Assembly (NCBI GenBank): GCA_022414725.1
Contig: CM039463.1
Location: 25,090,832 to 25,154,831, forward strand
Reading direction: 5' to 3'
Source of the DNA: Microglena sp. YARC
Lineage: Eukaryota; Chlorophyta; Chlorophyceae; Chlamydomonadales; Chlamydomonadaceae
DNA length: 64,000 bases
Within the stretch, counting starts at the first letter, position 1, and each line of letters starts with the position of its first letter. The position numbers and the translations under genes are program-made. Below, piece after piece: positions 52,111 to 63,790 of the stretch. Under the pieces are notes generated by a model. That model was not told the DNA's origin, did no database searches, and was given only the letters and a program-made list of their open reading frames with translations.

Positions 52111-54626
52111 CTGTAAATTCAAAAGATGATTATTCAAAGAAACCGAAGAATATCGTGTTATACTGCTATGTGTGTACTCAACAATCATAATCTTGGAGGT
52201 CCATATAAGCTGGTTGTATGGCAGAGAAAGCAAAGCGTAGTGATATATATATATGCATCAGGATATATTCCAAATCATACACCTCTCGGTGCATGCAACA
52301 AGCATGCAGTAAAAACACGGCTCTGCTCATGCGTGCCTGCAAAGCATGCGGTAAAATCTGGGTGCTTGCCAGGTATACTTATCAGGGAGTCTAAGGGGTA
52401 CATGCCACAGCAAATTCATACAGTCTGGAAGTGTTCAAAGAGAAGTGGTGTCATTAGCCAACCACAGGTATCAAAGGTCTAAAGAAGCTGGGTGTATGAC
52501 ACAGAACAAAGAGACGTGGTGTGCTGAACCAACAGTTTTTTTTTAAGTTGTGAAAGGACTTCCACCCCAGGAGGTGGGTCTCCAGACACAAACCAGCGAC
52601 ACGGGGGATTCAGTTTGAATGGCGTTGCCACTCCTACAAAAGAGTAGGCGCACAGAGCAGGGATCAAAGGTCTATATCAGGGTACTTCAAATTGCCAAAT
52701 TGGCCAGCGCTTTAGCGCACTTGAAAACAAAAAAACTGCGCTTTGTAGTGCAAAAAGCGCAAAAATTGCTTGCTGCGCCCGCAGGGAGTTGCAAAAAACT
52801 GCGCTTAAAGCGCAGAGGGGGTCAAAAAGTCAGCGCTCAAAAGCGCAAAAGCGCGCGCTTTGAATTACCCTGGTCTATATAAGCTGGGGATCGGTGTATG
52901 ACAGAGAACAAATAAACTTGGAGTGCTAAACCAATAGCAGGGATCAAAGGTCCATAGAAGCTGGGTATATGACTAAGAACAAATTGACGTGGTGCTCTAA
53001 ACCAATAGCAGGAATCAAAGGTCCATAGAGGCTGGGTTTCCTGGGTTAACACTGGACTGCCTATGCCAATTTAATGTAATCGAATGATAGATGCTGTAGA
53101 TGAAGAACAGCGTGCTCTGGGTGACAGGCAAATGTTTGGATTGCCTCTTTAGATCATTCACTCATTGACTCATGTCCCATTGTCCCTCCTTGGCTGACAA
53201 TGCATTTAACTTTTGCTGTTCACAATTTCAACAAATTTATGGACATAAATTATCAGCATATTATAAACAGCATGTTACCTGCCACATTGTCCTTTCCTTC
53301 TTCAACGTCTCTTCAGCACTTTTTTGCTGTCTCAAAGCTTGATTCTTGAATTCCTCTAGCACGCGCAGGCGATTGCCATCTACAACATGTGCATGTGTGG
53401 ATACCCTTTGAGATAGGAAAACATGCATGGCTGTAGAAATCAAAGGCAGTTTGGTGGTTGGCCCCAGTGCAAGTAAACGGGCTGCCCACCTCAACCTCAC
53501 CCTCGCAAGAAGGCGTACTATTTATTTATTTACTTATCAAAGGCAGTCTGGGATACAGGTGCTTGTGTATTCATGTAATCATGTCTGTTACTTACTAAGC
53601 TTTCCAACTGCTTAGAGAGCAGAAATCATTGCCCTTCATTTCAACGGAGTACGTTAGGTCGTGAGAGATTAAGTAACTCCAAAACTCAGGAACGCACATG
53701 TTGAATGAAGCTGGGTTAGGTTTTCTTTGTGCACTCCCTCGAGAATCTTGGCCGACTCCTCCTCCTGCTTAAGCTGTGATCTCAACTCGGAGTTCTCTAC
53801 CACGAGCTCTTGCAGGCGATGATTCAATTCCTCAGATTTAGTCGTGGTCACCTGTACATGTGCATTACTGCATAAGGCTTGTAGGAATGCCGGAATTTCA
53901 ATACTTCCTCGCATTTGAAGTGGCGCTGATCAACTCAAGGAACAAATCGAACTGCGAACCGTATGCTTTGGTTCCCAACTCCCAACTACCCTCATGTGAT
54001 AGATACTTGGCTAGTTTTAAGGGAATCGATCGTGTTCCCTTGTAATAGTATACGGTAGTAATTATTTTTTGTATTTGACCTGCATCTATCCCCGGCAATT
54101 CAATGATGATGGTCTGAGTGATCTAGGAAGCCTGAAGAGAGAAGAGGCGAGCTAGCTCCATACCTGTTTGAAATCTCTGTAATCGTCTTGGAGATGAGCA
54201 AGCTCCTTCAGAGTTACGGTGTAGGATTCTGCCGCCTTCATCTGGGTAATTTGTCAGGCAATTCAGACTTCGGATTTTTGGGTGCAGTTATATGGTGCGA
54301 CATGGCATCTAGCATCCTTTTTCATTCGAGTCAGTCTGAGCCTCGTGATCAGGATCAACGTGCTTACATACCTCTAAATTGTAGTCCTCATTGCCTTTCT
54401 GGACTATAGCCAAGTACCTGGAGCTCTCTTCTTTGCTGGCAAGCAGCTCGGCAGATAAATGCTGAATTTGAGCTACTTGGCTTTCAAGATGTTTCTCCGA
54501 TTGAAGTAACTGCAGGCGATCACGTGAACACTGAGCTAGCAAAAGTTTGAACTCCTCTACCAAAGGAGGCTGGGAAGCTTTGTTTGGCGAACCACTCATA
54601 CCGACACGAACATCGGTAGTTGCCAT
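51760..54626 (-). CDS. Coiled-coil protein of unknown function (3' end unresolved)
   Basis: Five exons with matching phases: 54626-54372 (ATG start), 54241-54164, 53851-53698, 53379-53279 and tentatively 51953-51760, all with AG acceptors and GT donors. The product (over 250 residues) is almost wholly charged heptad-type sequence: LQLLQSEKHLESQVAQI, ELNHRLQELVVENSELRSQL, EEFKNQALRQQKSAEE, WKRRLDRVRAEKDHLQAEL. This suggests a long parallel coiled coil, as in cytoskeletal or centrosomal scaffold proteins, but I recognise no family. Exon 5 contains about 25 extra bases that break the frame before LKEDTLDQHLTQNEQDKAE, and it also has a decayed inverted copy near 55550, so it is less certain. No terminal exon was found. 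Confidence 0.65.
52550..52625 (+). repeat. Dispersed repeat, CACCCCAGGAGGTGGGTCTC family
   Basis: Same family as 7140-7215, 51660-51735 and 54895-54965. Confidence 0.6.
52678..52872. mobile_element. hAT-type MITE rich in GCGC words
   Basis: A 195-bp element starting CAGGGTACTTCAAA and ending TTTGAATTACCCTG, with imperfect inverted ends, flanked by an exact 8-bp duplication GTCTATAT (52670-52677 and 52873-52880). Its interior alternates AAAAACTGCGC and AGCGCAAAA words. It has no transposase. It lies in the last mapped intron of the coiled-coil gene. Confidence 0.9.
52900..53050. repeat. Three copies of an about 63-bp repeat (CAATAGCAGGGATCAAAGG)
   Basis: GGGATCAAAGGTC(C/T)ATA-AAGCTGGG occurs at about 52660, 52880-52960 and 53010, plus 52470-52500. 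The hAT element above inserted into one copy. Confidence 0.65.
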
Positions 54627-56345
54627 ACTTTCTACCTCCCACTTTGCCCCTAATGCTACGTGCTACCTCAAGTACGGTTGAGTAAATTTAACTCGCAAAA
54701 ACGGCACTTGGTGAATTCCCAACGACAAATATGCTGCGTACTGTAATTTGATGTGCTATTGATTGCGGGAAATCACCAGCTGCTCAAAATGTCAACTACG
54801 CCTGGGTTTGTTCGAAATATTTGTAGTGACCGAGATGGTTCTATATCGACAAAGTGCGGTACAACTGCTCAACACCAAGGTACCGCCGCTAACCAATATT
54901 TTCACCCCAGGAGGTGGGTCTCCCGAATCCGACACAAGCCAGCTACTTAAAGGATTCAGTTCAGGAACTGGGATATTCCTGGGCAGGGAATATCCATGCT
55001 GTGCCATGTTTTACCTGATGCATCCTATCGTAACATGGCTCCTGCCTGGGGTCACTTGTCTTCTTTGCTTCAGGTACAACAAGCCCATGAGGTAAACAAA
55101 TATGGTACGCGCTGTCCAAATAAATTCCTTGCAGCCTAGAAAAATCAATATTGATGAGAACAACTGGTTATGGAATTCGTGTGGCCAGGTTAACCCTAAC
55201 TGGTTCATAAGAAACACTCCAGAAGTCCCGAGGTTAGTCAACTTATGATTCAGGATTACTATTCAGTCAAAATTCACCAAAATATCACCAAGTTCAATCA
55301 AAATCCAGACATCACGTTTCCTGCCCTGGTTACTGCTAGAATGTTACCTAGTTTCCAATGCATCTTCATGCAAGGAAGACCATCCTCGTCGAAGAAATAA
55401 CCAAGTTCAAGTTCAAGAAGAATCAACGCTTAGTCTCCAAGATCAGCGACGGGGACCAGCCAAATTGCTTGCTGGAGCCATGCAACCAAGTTGAAGCTCA
55501 ACAGGATCAATCAACTCATTACACATAAGTTTTCATGGAAACCTTCAAAAAGCCCGACTGAAGGAAGGTGGCCAAGGTGATCAGACAGAGTACTCGCTGA
55601 AAAATACCCCCTACTTCATGAGCTCAAAGATATGCAATTCATCCTACAGGGAAGACTACACCACCTCGAGGACGGCAACATCAGCTCTGGATTAGCATCC
55701 CATGTTCGGAGAACAGGGTTAATGCAGGTAGGCAGGAATGCGGTGCAACCACAGTTCGGTGACATATCTTTGTTAGAGTTATACCAGCCACGAGTGCATG
55801 CATCAGAGCTCTGATCGACACATATATCAGACTGGAAGCCAACATGAGTTTGTCTCCAGCGCTGTAGGAAAGTCGCTTGCAGTACTGCAGCTGCAACTCT
55901 GTGTTTCGTAGGAGGTGACCAACTCTAAAGTGCAACAGAGGGAACGCGACAAGCCTCCAAATAATATCTAAACAAATCTAGAAAAGCTGGCTAGTATCTA
56001 GATATGACGGATAGTTTTTAAAATGGCTGGTTAGTATCTAGGACTTCTGCACTATGGTAATTACATACTGTACTATGGTCATGAAGTATATGTAGATACT
56101 GCTAGGATCCGGTAATGAAATGAAGAGCTGAGATGGACATGCTCTTGTAATCCTGTTAGAAGTTTGCTTGGACAGGCCAACCCAAGGCCAGCAGCTTCCA
56201 TGCAGTTGCAGAGCTGAACAAGGGGATGTGGAACACACTCTCCAGCACGCAAGCCGCAGTGAAGAGTGTGCATCCTCATCAGGATGGACACAGAAGATGG
56301 GAATAAATCGGGCGAAGATGCTTAGGTGAGGGGACCCCACTGATC
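54627..56345. other. Intergenic region between the coiled-coil gene and SERRATE
   Basis: It holds the putative promoter of the coiled-coil gene, a copy of the GGAGGTGGGTCTCC repeat (54895-54965) and the decayed inverted copy of 51.5-52.1 kb (55395-55835). No supported gene. Confidence 0.5.
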
Positions 56346-59300
56346 TCAGAGGTCACCGTAGTCAAGAACAGCCCTGTTATTCTGGGGGTTGTCCAAATCT
56401 GCGATAGGCAGTCAAGTTTGAAATTCAAGGGGAAGGTCAATTTTTCATGCCTTCATGGTAGAGACCACCTTCATCATGGTAGCAGTGACGATGATGCGCA
56501 CTAAGGTGATAGTGGTTATGTTGATAATGATGCTGGTGATGCTGTTGGTAATAATGATGATGACGGAACAGCAGAGAGCAGTACGGATAGAAAAAACAAA
56601 AACACGTCCACCCATTCCTGACTCACCAAAGTACTCCCTCATTGGGCCGCCGTCCATGCCACGGCCTCCTATGCCCATGCCCATGCTCATGCCACGTCCG
56701 CCCATTCGCCCGCCTCCTCTGGGTCCACCCATGCGTCCCCCTCCTCGGCGCCCGCCCATGGGAAGCATCATTGGTGCAGCAGGGGATGGACCTTGCATCA
56801 TGGGCAAGAAGGGGCCCATGGGACCAGCACCAGGGGCGGGGATGAACATCGCCCCTCCCATGCCCATCATGCCCCCATGCATGCCAGGCATCATGCCTCC
56901 CATGCCCGGCATCACACCCATTCCTCCCATCTCCATCATTCCCATGGGTCCCATGCGTCCGCCGTAGCGTCCGCCGCGACCACGAGGGCCACGGCCCACC
57001 ATGCGTCCTCCTCCGCGTCCCCCTCTCATGCCAGGAGGGCCTCCCTCATAGCCCTCGACAGGGCCCTCGCCCTGGTCGACCTCCTCCACTGGGGGGGGAG
57101 GTTCATGCCGAGGTGGCTCTACCTCGGCGTTCGCTGCCTCCTCCTCCTTGAAGGCCTTGAAGTTTTCGAAGTAAATCTCATCGATAATCTGCGATCAGGC
57201 ATGACAGAACCTCAGGGCACATAAAAATAATGTTTTGTCCAGATTTCAATATCTGACATGGTTGAAAGCCAGGAAATATACAAAAAACTTTCCAGAATTC
57301 GAATCAGCCACGACTCAAAAGATGCCAGTTAAACAGGCATACACAAAAATCCCTTACCGCCTCCACCACGAGGCATGAATAATCAAATTATAATCTACAG
57401 GATCTGCCCACATCCAGGATGCACTCCCATGCATGATTGGCCCTTCCGATCTTTGTTGTCACCCCAAGTGAAAGAATGCCAAGCTGGTTGTGCTGGTACT
57501 TACCCGGTTCTTCTCCTGCATTGTCTTGTCCTCGTGCTTCACCTTAATATGCTTCACAACAAACTTTTTCGCAACGAAGAGCTTCTGGCTGAGCTTGTTT
57601 CCCCACCTGAATGATTGAACAGAGAGAAGTGCTGGATTAATGATACGCAAGGAGTCAATCGGATGGTTCTGGAGTTAGTTGAAATTTGCAATCAGTGAGC
57701 AATTTGTTGGTCAATGGTTTTCACAGGCCCATGAAGCCACTGCTGGTCTGCCTGTAATACAGCTATATTTCAGTCGTTCTATCATGTTGAATGCATTAGA
57801 AGTCAGTGGTATAGGCAATGAACTGCAGTGGCCTTCCACAAGTGCTCAAGAAATTCAGTTGGATATTTTCATATTTCACGATCTCACGCGCTACCCGGCC
57901 CACATGGTGTCAGCTTGAGGACACGAGACAGGGACCCATTCATGCCTTGCAGTTGACTTTGGATTTGATATGGACCTTGGATGGACTTATAATTTAGGAT
58001 GGACTGTCGTGATCATATAATTGTTGAGTAATGCATGAGGGTGGTCAAGTATTACACAGGATGCAGCGGGAGGAGAGGATTTCCAGCTCAGTTGAGTGGG
58101 GTAGATAAGTTTCCGGAGATGGGGAAGATAAACTCCCAGATTTGAGGAAGATAAGTTCCAAGAGACGAGGAAGATAAGTTCCAAGAAATGAGTGAAACAA
58201 GGGGAAGGCAGGGTACACGAGGACATCAAATCCTCCACTCTACCTGTCACTCTCACCCTTCCTGGCAAGAGAGTGGGGCTAGCTATGGGCTATTAGGTAC
58301 TGTAGTTCAGCTACATCCCGCTCATGGTGTCTCATGTGAAGTTCAGCGGCATCAGAACACAGCTTGTTCTGAGAGTTTTGAATATTTGGAAGAGAAAGTG
58401 TCGTAGCAGAAAACAGAAGCTAGACTGACAGATTGAGTGGGAGACGCTTTAGAGTAATCATCATGGTACGTTGAGAAAGAGGCTGGAGGAAGGTGGAAGG
58501 AAGCTGATGTATAACCAAAGGATCTTGACTAAGCCCAAAGCTGGATGGACCTTAAAAGTATTCGGACTATTCGGCTGGAAGCCCAAGCTGTGGAGGAAGG
58601 AAATCCAGAGCAATCCGCAGACCAATTGGCTCCATCGCTGCTGTCTTGGCTTGTGAGGCTGCAATCCTTCAACAGTGATTTGTGGTCCATACTATCAGCC
58701 TTGCCCCCCACCCCCACCACACACACATATACCTAGCCAGTCTTTCAATACAAGCACCTCCTCCCCAATGATAAAAAGCTCCTCTTAAATGAGATTCCAA
58801 CTATGTTTAATACTTCTGGTGGGCGGAAACCCAGATTCTAGCATAACCTCCGCAGCTTTTATTTATGACTATGAGTTGTAGCATCTAGACAGCTCCTTGA
58901 GCCGGCCACTGAGCAACATCCATATGTTCCAGCAATTCTGGACAGCTGTTTGTGTCAACTTTGAGGTGCACCAGGTTGCGTTAGGTTCAGCTAAATAGCA
59001 AGTCAGGGGAGCTGCCTAGAAGCTGCTGCTCGTAGCGGAAAAGAAAAGCGATGATAACTGCACCCTCCATGTTGGGCAAGTACCAAGTAGATCATTCAAT
59101 AACTCTGGCTACCCTGAAAAGCTTTTCACACCTAGGAGCCCCTACGTCACAGTTCCCATTGTATGATTTGTACAGTGTACTTAGGGTGCACTTCATCACC
59201 AGTTATTAGTACAGCAGGGCGCTTCAGGCACCTCCCTCCTGGACCTGGGACCTGGACACGTCTTTAAACTGTCTACTCCGTTTGGCAAGCCCCCTGGTTT

Positions 59301-62300
59301 CTGTGGGTATCGCACGGGGGGATTTGGAACTGGATGACGGCGAGCAGCCCAGAGTTGGCTGAAAAACCATGTAACAATCCAATCCAACCTGATGATAGCA
59401 TATTACCACAGTGATATGACTCTGCCTGCAGCGACCGCCATCAGGACAAATGCGTATGCAGCCACTGCGCAAAAACGTGTAACAATCCAATCCACCTCCC
59501 TCCTGGCTGTCCACAGAGTGATGCTTGTGACGTTTGTAGTATCAGCGCCTCTTTGCGATTCCAATTCACCATTGGTTTTAAATCTAGTTTTGGGAAGCTT
59601 AGCATCAAGAGATATAATAATGGGAATAGAGGAGGCATGGGTGTACGACGGAGACTCGGAAAGCCTCAAGGTTAGCACCTATGTACGAAGAAGAATGATT
59701 TGATAAGTAGGAATATTCAAACCTGCCACAGGGGCCTCTTCAGGCCTTGAGGGCTTGAAGTCGATTTGAAGTTGAATTGCAAAAATGCCTTGAGGGCCTG
59801 AAGTCGGATTGGGTTTGATTTCGAAGTAAAAAATGCCTTGAGGGCGTGGAGTCAAATAGGGTTGAATTCGATTTGTAAGGATGCCTTCAGGGCTCTACTG
59901 GGTTCTACCACGCCGAATATTGTACAGCAGGGCATCAGGTGAGGGAGGGACACCAACAGCATGTACACCGCCATGTACTGCCGAAGCACTGATGTAAGGG
60001 GAGGGTAAACACATGCATGCTGCATGGTTTACCAGGCAAGAACAACAGCAGATGGAGTTGTTTATACTAAGGCGTTCTGTATTTGAAGGTGCGCTTCATA
60101 TACAACAAAGCAAGAGGAAATTAAAAGGAACAATTTGCACACAAATGTATCAAGTCCCTTCCAGCCTACCTGGCCAACCCCAGGTTGCGTACATTTCATG
60201 CAAGGCATGGTTGACCCAAAGCAGACAGACTGACAGACAGACATGTAAGAGAAGCCAAGAAAGAGAAGGCAAGACAAAGAACAAGAACCCCAGAAAAAGG
60301 AAGAGCAACGCACTTGTTATCCGAGAATGAGAGGATCTGGGACTCCACCCACTCTTCCAAAATATCATCAACCTGCACAGGTGTTCCAGAAGTGTAGATT
60401 GTAAGATGACATCACAGATTGAAGAGGCCGTCGGTTGGTAGTTGGCCCCAGCGCATGCGAACGGGCTGCCCTCCTCACGCCTCATAACATTTATCAAAGA
60501 GTCTGTCAAGAACCCTGGTCTTTGACCTGTAATCGGTACCTTTCTCAATCCCATTCTTCCTCCCTCTCTCCCCCAAGCCCTGTCCACGCCCTCCAATTCC
60601 CTCACAGATTTTAGCACCCCTTCTTCCGCCCTCTCACCCTTTTCCGTTGAATGCGCAGCTCCATGGGGTCACCCTCCTCCATGCGACGGTCCCACGTCTC
60701 ATCCACCGTCTTCGACACCAACTCAGCGTCGCGCTCTTCGTCTGCCTTGGCTGCCTCAGCATCAGCTGGGGTGTCGCCAACTGCCACCTCCTCTGGACGC
60801 AATCCCCTGAGCAACCTGTCATTTAACAGGAAAGGGTAGGGGGATCAGAAATGAGCTACTGGTCAATACGCGTCAGCAGGTGCAGCAGGACCTACCCCAG
60901 GAGGTTAAGGCACAGGTAGGGTTGCTTCAGGGAGGTGATGGTGTGTGTGTGTTTGGGTGAGGGGGAATTACGGAGGATGGGCGTGGGGGTGGGGTGGGAA
61001 CAAAGTCAACTTAGCTACAGGTGAGGCAATGCAAAAACACCATATCTTAATTGCGTAGATCATTATACGAACGCACACCCAACATCCACCCATCCAAGCA
61101 CCTGTTTTGTTTGTCCATCTATCAACCCACCCACCTGTCCATCCACACTTTCAACACACATACAAATTGAGCTTTAATAAGCTTATCTGATACATCCCAC
61201 AAGCAGACCTTCTGCACCTACACCACAGCAAGCACGCACCTGCAAGCAATCAGCCTCTGTGGGAACTCTCCACCCTGGAGCTCATACCCAGCGTAGTAGT
61301 CGATACCATGCACACGCCAGAGGTACGTGAGAAGCACATCCATCCGACCCGTCATCTCAGCCAAGTTAGCCTCATCCACGTCAACAGCATCGGGATCCTT
61401 TGTATCTTCCTTGTCAGCCACCTTTTTGGGAGTAGCGGCATCCCCATCCGCCATGGGGGCATCGCCCTCTGCAGGAGCTGCGGTATCGCCCTCTGCATGG
61501 GAGAACAAATAAAAACATAGATAAATAATACGCCTTATGACAGGTGGTGGTGTGGTGAGGTGAGGCGTGCTAGTTGTAGTAAAAACAAGTCCTATGCAGC
61601 GTCGCAAGCGACGCGGAAAATTGGCGGAGTGTGTTGGCAACGGAACGAAAGGTGGCAACAATGGAGCTGACCGAAGCGAGTTAGTTACACGACCGTTGGC
61701 TGACGTGTCGGGCTTTAATTTTTGTTTTTTTCCGGTCGGACAAACGGACAAATGGGTAAACATGGGGGCTCCTGCCCCCTTGAGAGGGGGCTCCGCCAAA
61801 AAGGTTTTGGGTTTAGCAGTCGACCAGCGCGGAGCCCGGAAGGCTCGGGGGGGCATTTCTACTAGGTTAGCCACACCCATGCGTCGCCATGCAGTGAAAG
61901 GCAGGAGCCTCCAGGGTTACTTTTTGCCTGTTTATATGTAACCCTGGTCCTAACAAAGTCGTAAACCCTGGCTTCAATCTGTTTGTTAGGCAACACCAAT
62001 TCTCCGCGACGCCAATTTGGACAGAAACAAAGCATTGAATTTACGTAGTACCAAGGACTTCCAAGCAGCATTTGGGGTGCTACTAACAGCTTTTTGGTCC
62101 CCAAAAGCAACCCCAAAACACCAAGGTACTCAATGTAGCACTTGCATATATATTAGTAGCACATTAAAGAAAACCCTGCAAGGGGCGGTCACACCTTTCT
62201 TTTCCTCTGGGGAGGCATCTTCAGCAGGGGAATCTTTTGCTGCAGCTGGTGCTGCGGAAGCACCAGGGAACCCAGGCAGCAGTGCATTCTCACGAATCCC

Positions 62301-63577
62301 TTTCTCAGAATCCAGCCTGTGTGAAGTAGTGATACGCACACATGAGTTGTGTATGAAAACATGTACATTAAGCATGCTGACACAGAAGTCTGTCGCACGC
62401 GAGCATGAGTTGTGTATGAAAGCATGTACATTCAGCATACTGACACGGAAGTCTGTCGTTTGCGCACATGAGTTGGATAAGAAGGCATACACGTCATGCA
62501 TGCAAACACAACAGTCAGTGATGGAGACACTTGAGTCAGTCAGTGCTTTTTATTTCAGATTTCTGAAGGCCTGGTTAAGAAGCTACCCACACCTAATTTC
62601 AAGATTGCTGCGCAGCCATCGCATGCCGGAGCGCGGGGGATTCGTGCGTAGCCATACAACAACGGAATGGCAACGCAGTGGCGACGCGTCGCCAAAAGAA
62701 AAAAAACTGCAGTTGGTGGTTCAGTAGAGAGAATAGGGACTACAGGTATGCAGCAGGGGTGGGCGCTACCAATGTTTCATGTTCCTACACTATTGACACT
62801 CCACCAATTCCATTCTACGGTACGTGGTGGGAGTTGACAGCCAGGGATCCCCCCAACTGAATGGCTTGCGCTAAATAGAAGGATGAAGACTAGATGATGG
62901 GCATGCTCATTACCCCCCCAGATTATGAGCATTCCCATCATTGTCATCTCCACGGACACAAAGCTACCACATGCGCATGCTCACACAATTTGGCAGCTAA
63001 CGCTCCGGCACTTGCAACTCTCATATTTACTATCTCACTAACCGGCGAGCCCCACACTCGCAAACACTTGTAGCCCCACATTCACACGCACTTGCAAATC
63101 CCAACAATATCATAGCTTTTCTTTTCAGCTCCGGGCAACAGCTTCCAGGCAGCTGCCCTGACTGGCTATAGATCCAAACCAAACATGACTTAGTGTTCCT
63201 TGAAGCAGACACAATCAGCTGTCCAGAACTGCTGACAAATTTGGGTTTTATTCAGTTGCTGGCTCAAGGAGCTGCCTAGAAGCTACTGCTGATAGCTGAA
63301 AAAAGCTCTGATCAATACATTGCATAACATTGTCATCAACAGGCCATAGTGGGCCCAACACAAGCCCGCTCCACAACATCCGGAAGGGGTCTTCCTTGGC
63401 AATACCATGGCACTCACTTGCGAATAAGCTTGGCAGCTAGTTTCAGGTCAGTGGCCACACGAGTTGGACGCCAACACATAGAGGGGGCGAAGATTGACTC
63501 TTCTGCTGGCTCATCTGTTGGTGCCTCAGTGACAGCTTCACCACCTTCTGCTGGAGCTGCGCCATTTTCAGTGGCAC
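56346..63577 (-). CDS. SE: SERRATE/ARS2 homologue (5' partial)
   Basis: SERRATE/ARS2 is a nuclear RNA-processing factor that links the cap-binding complex to microRNA processing and other RNA fates. Eight exons with fully consistent phases: 63577-63418, 62316-62195, 61492-61240, 60815-60638, 60372-60314, 57606-57504, 57188-56627 and 56398-56346 (stop TGA). The product (about 500 residues here) has the hallmark LLTYLWRVHGIDYY, the zinc-finger helix FVVKHIKVKH, IIDEIYFENFKAF, a Gly/Met/Arg-rich tail with RGG and GRG repeats, and the family C-terminus DLDNPQNNRAVLDYGDL. Oddly, the finger region lacks the usual cysteine(s) before it (KWGNKLSQKLF), leaving only the two His. The first exons lie beyond 64000. 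Introns hold MITEs and a small dispersed element. Confidence 0.88.
58080..58200. repeat. Short tandem repeat of GATAAGTTCC(A)AGA units
   Basis: Four units of about 28 bp (GAGGAAGATAAGTTCCAAGA) within the SERRATE intron. Confidence 0.7.
58854..59049 (+). mobile_element. MITE, CTAGGCAGCTCC family, copy 2
   Basis: 196 bp, inverted ends AGCTTTTATTTATG...CTAGACAGCTCC and GGAGCTGCCTAGAAGC...GAAAAGAAAAGC; interior TTCTGGACAGCTG matches the other copies. Inside the 2.7-kb SERRATE intron. Confidence 0.85.
59255..59390 (+). repeat. Dispersed repeat, GAGCAGCCCAGAG family, second copy
   Basis: Related to 3417-3545; ends with AACCATGTAACAATCCAATCC. Fragments with CGTGTAACAATCCAATCC recur at about 59475. 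Confidence 0.6.
59730..59900. repeat. Three- to four-copy repeat of about 55 bp (ATGCCTTGAGGGC)
   Basis: Units share ATGCCTTGAGGGC-TG-AGTC and GGGTTTGATTTCGA-GTAA. Non-coding. Confidence 0.65.
61581..61812 (+). mobile_element. 210-bp dispersed element, CCTATGCAGCGTC family, copy 2
   Basis: Second copy of the element at 7222-7432, with the hairpin word GCGTCGCAAGCGACGC intact and the closing GGGGGCTCC/GCCCCC hairpin. It lies in the SERRATE intron between 62195 and 61492, close to exon 61492. Confidence 0.65.
62640..62705. repeat. GGCGACGCGTCGCC block
   Basis: A short inverted word (TGGCGACGCGTCGCCA) like the block flanking the 39-bp minisatellite at 4380 and 4690. Confidence 0.5.
63114..63307 (-). 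mobile_element. MITE, CTAGGCAGCTCC family, copy 3
   Basis: 194 bp, ends AGCTTTTCTTTTCAGCT and AGCTGAAAAAAGCT; interior CAGCTGTCCAGAA is the reverse complement of copy 2, so it sits in the opposite orientation. Confidence 0.85.
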
Positions 63578-63589
63578 CTGCTGCATGGG

Positions 63590-63790
63590 ATATGGAGGTG
63601 GGTGTGTGGGTGTGTGGGGGACAGTAACTGCATGGGTGAAGGTGGGTGGATGTGTGTGTGGTGGGGGGAACAGTAAATGCAGGTGTGAAGGTGTGTGGGG
63701 GTGTGTGGGGGGAACAGTAACTGCATGGGTAAAGGTGGGTGGGTGGGTGGGTGGGTGCAGTGGGTACAGTAAAGAAACGCTTAACTCAAC
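63590..63790. repeat. GGTGTGTGGG low-complexity tract beside a SERRATE acceptor
   Basis: Three diverged units contain GGGGACAGTAACTGCATGGGT-AAGGTGGG. At 63795-63805 ACCTGCTGCAT repeats the acceptor region of the exon at 63577, another instance of a duplicated exon edge. Confidence 0.65.

Noticed and set aside
56455..56967. Met/Pro-rich plus-strand frame
   Set aside because: Antisense of the Gly/Met/Arg-rich SERRATE tail, which has splice-supported exons and the family C-terminus.
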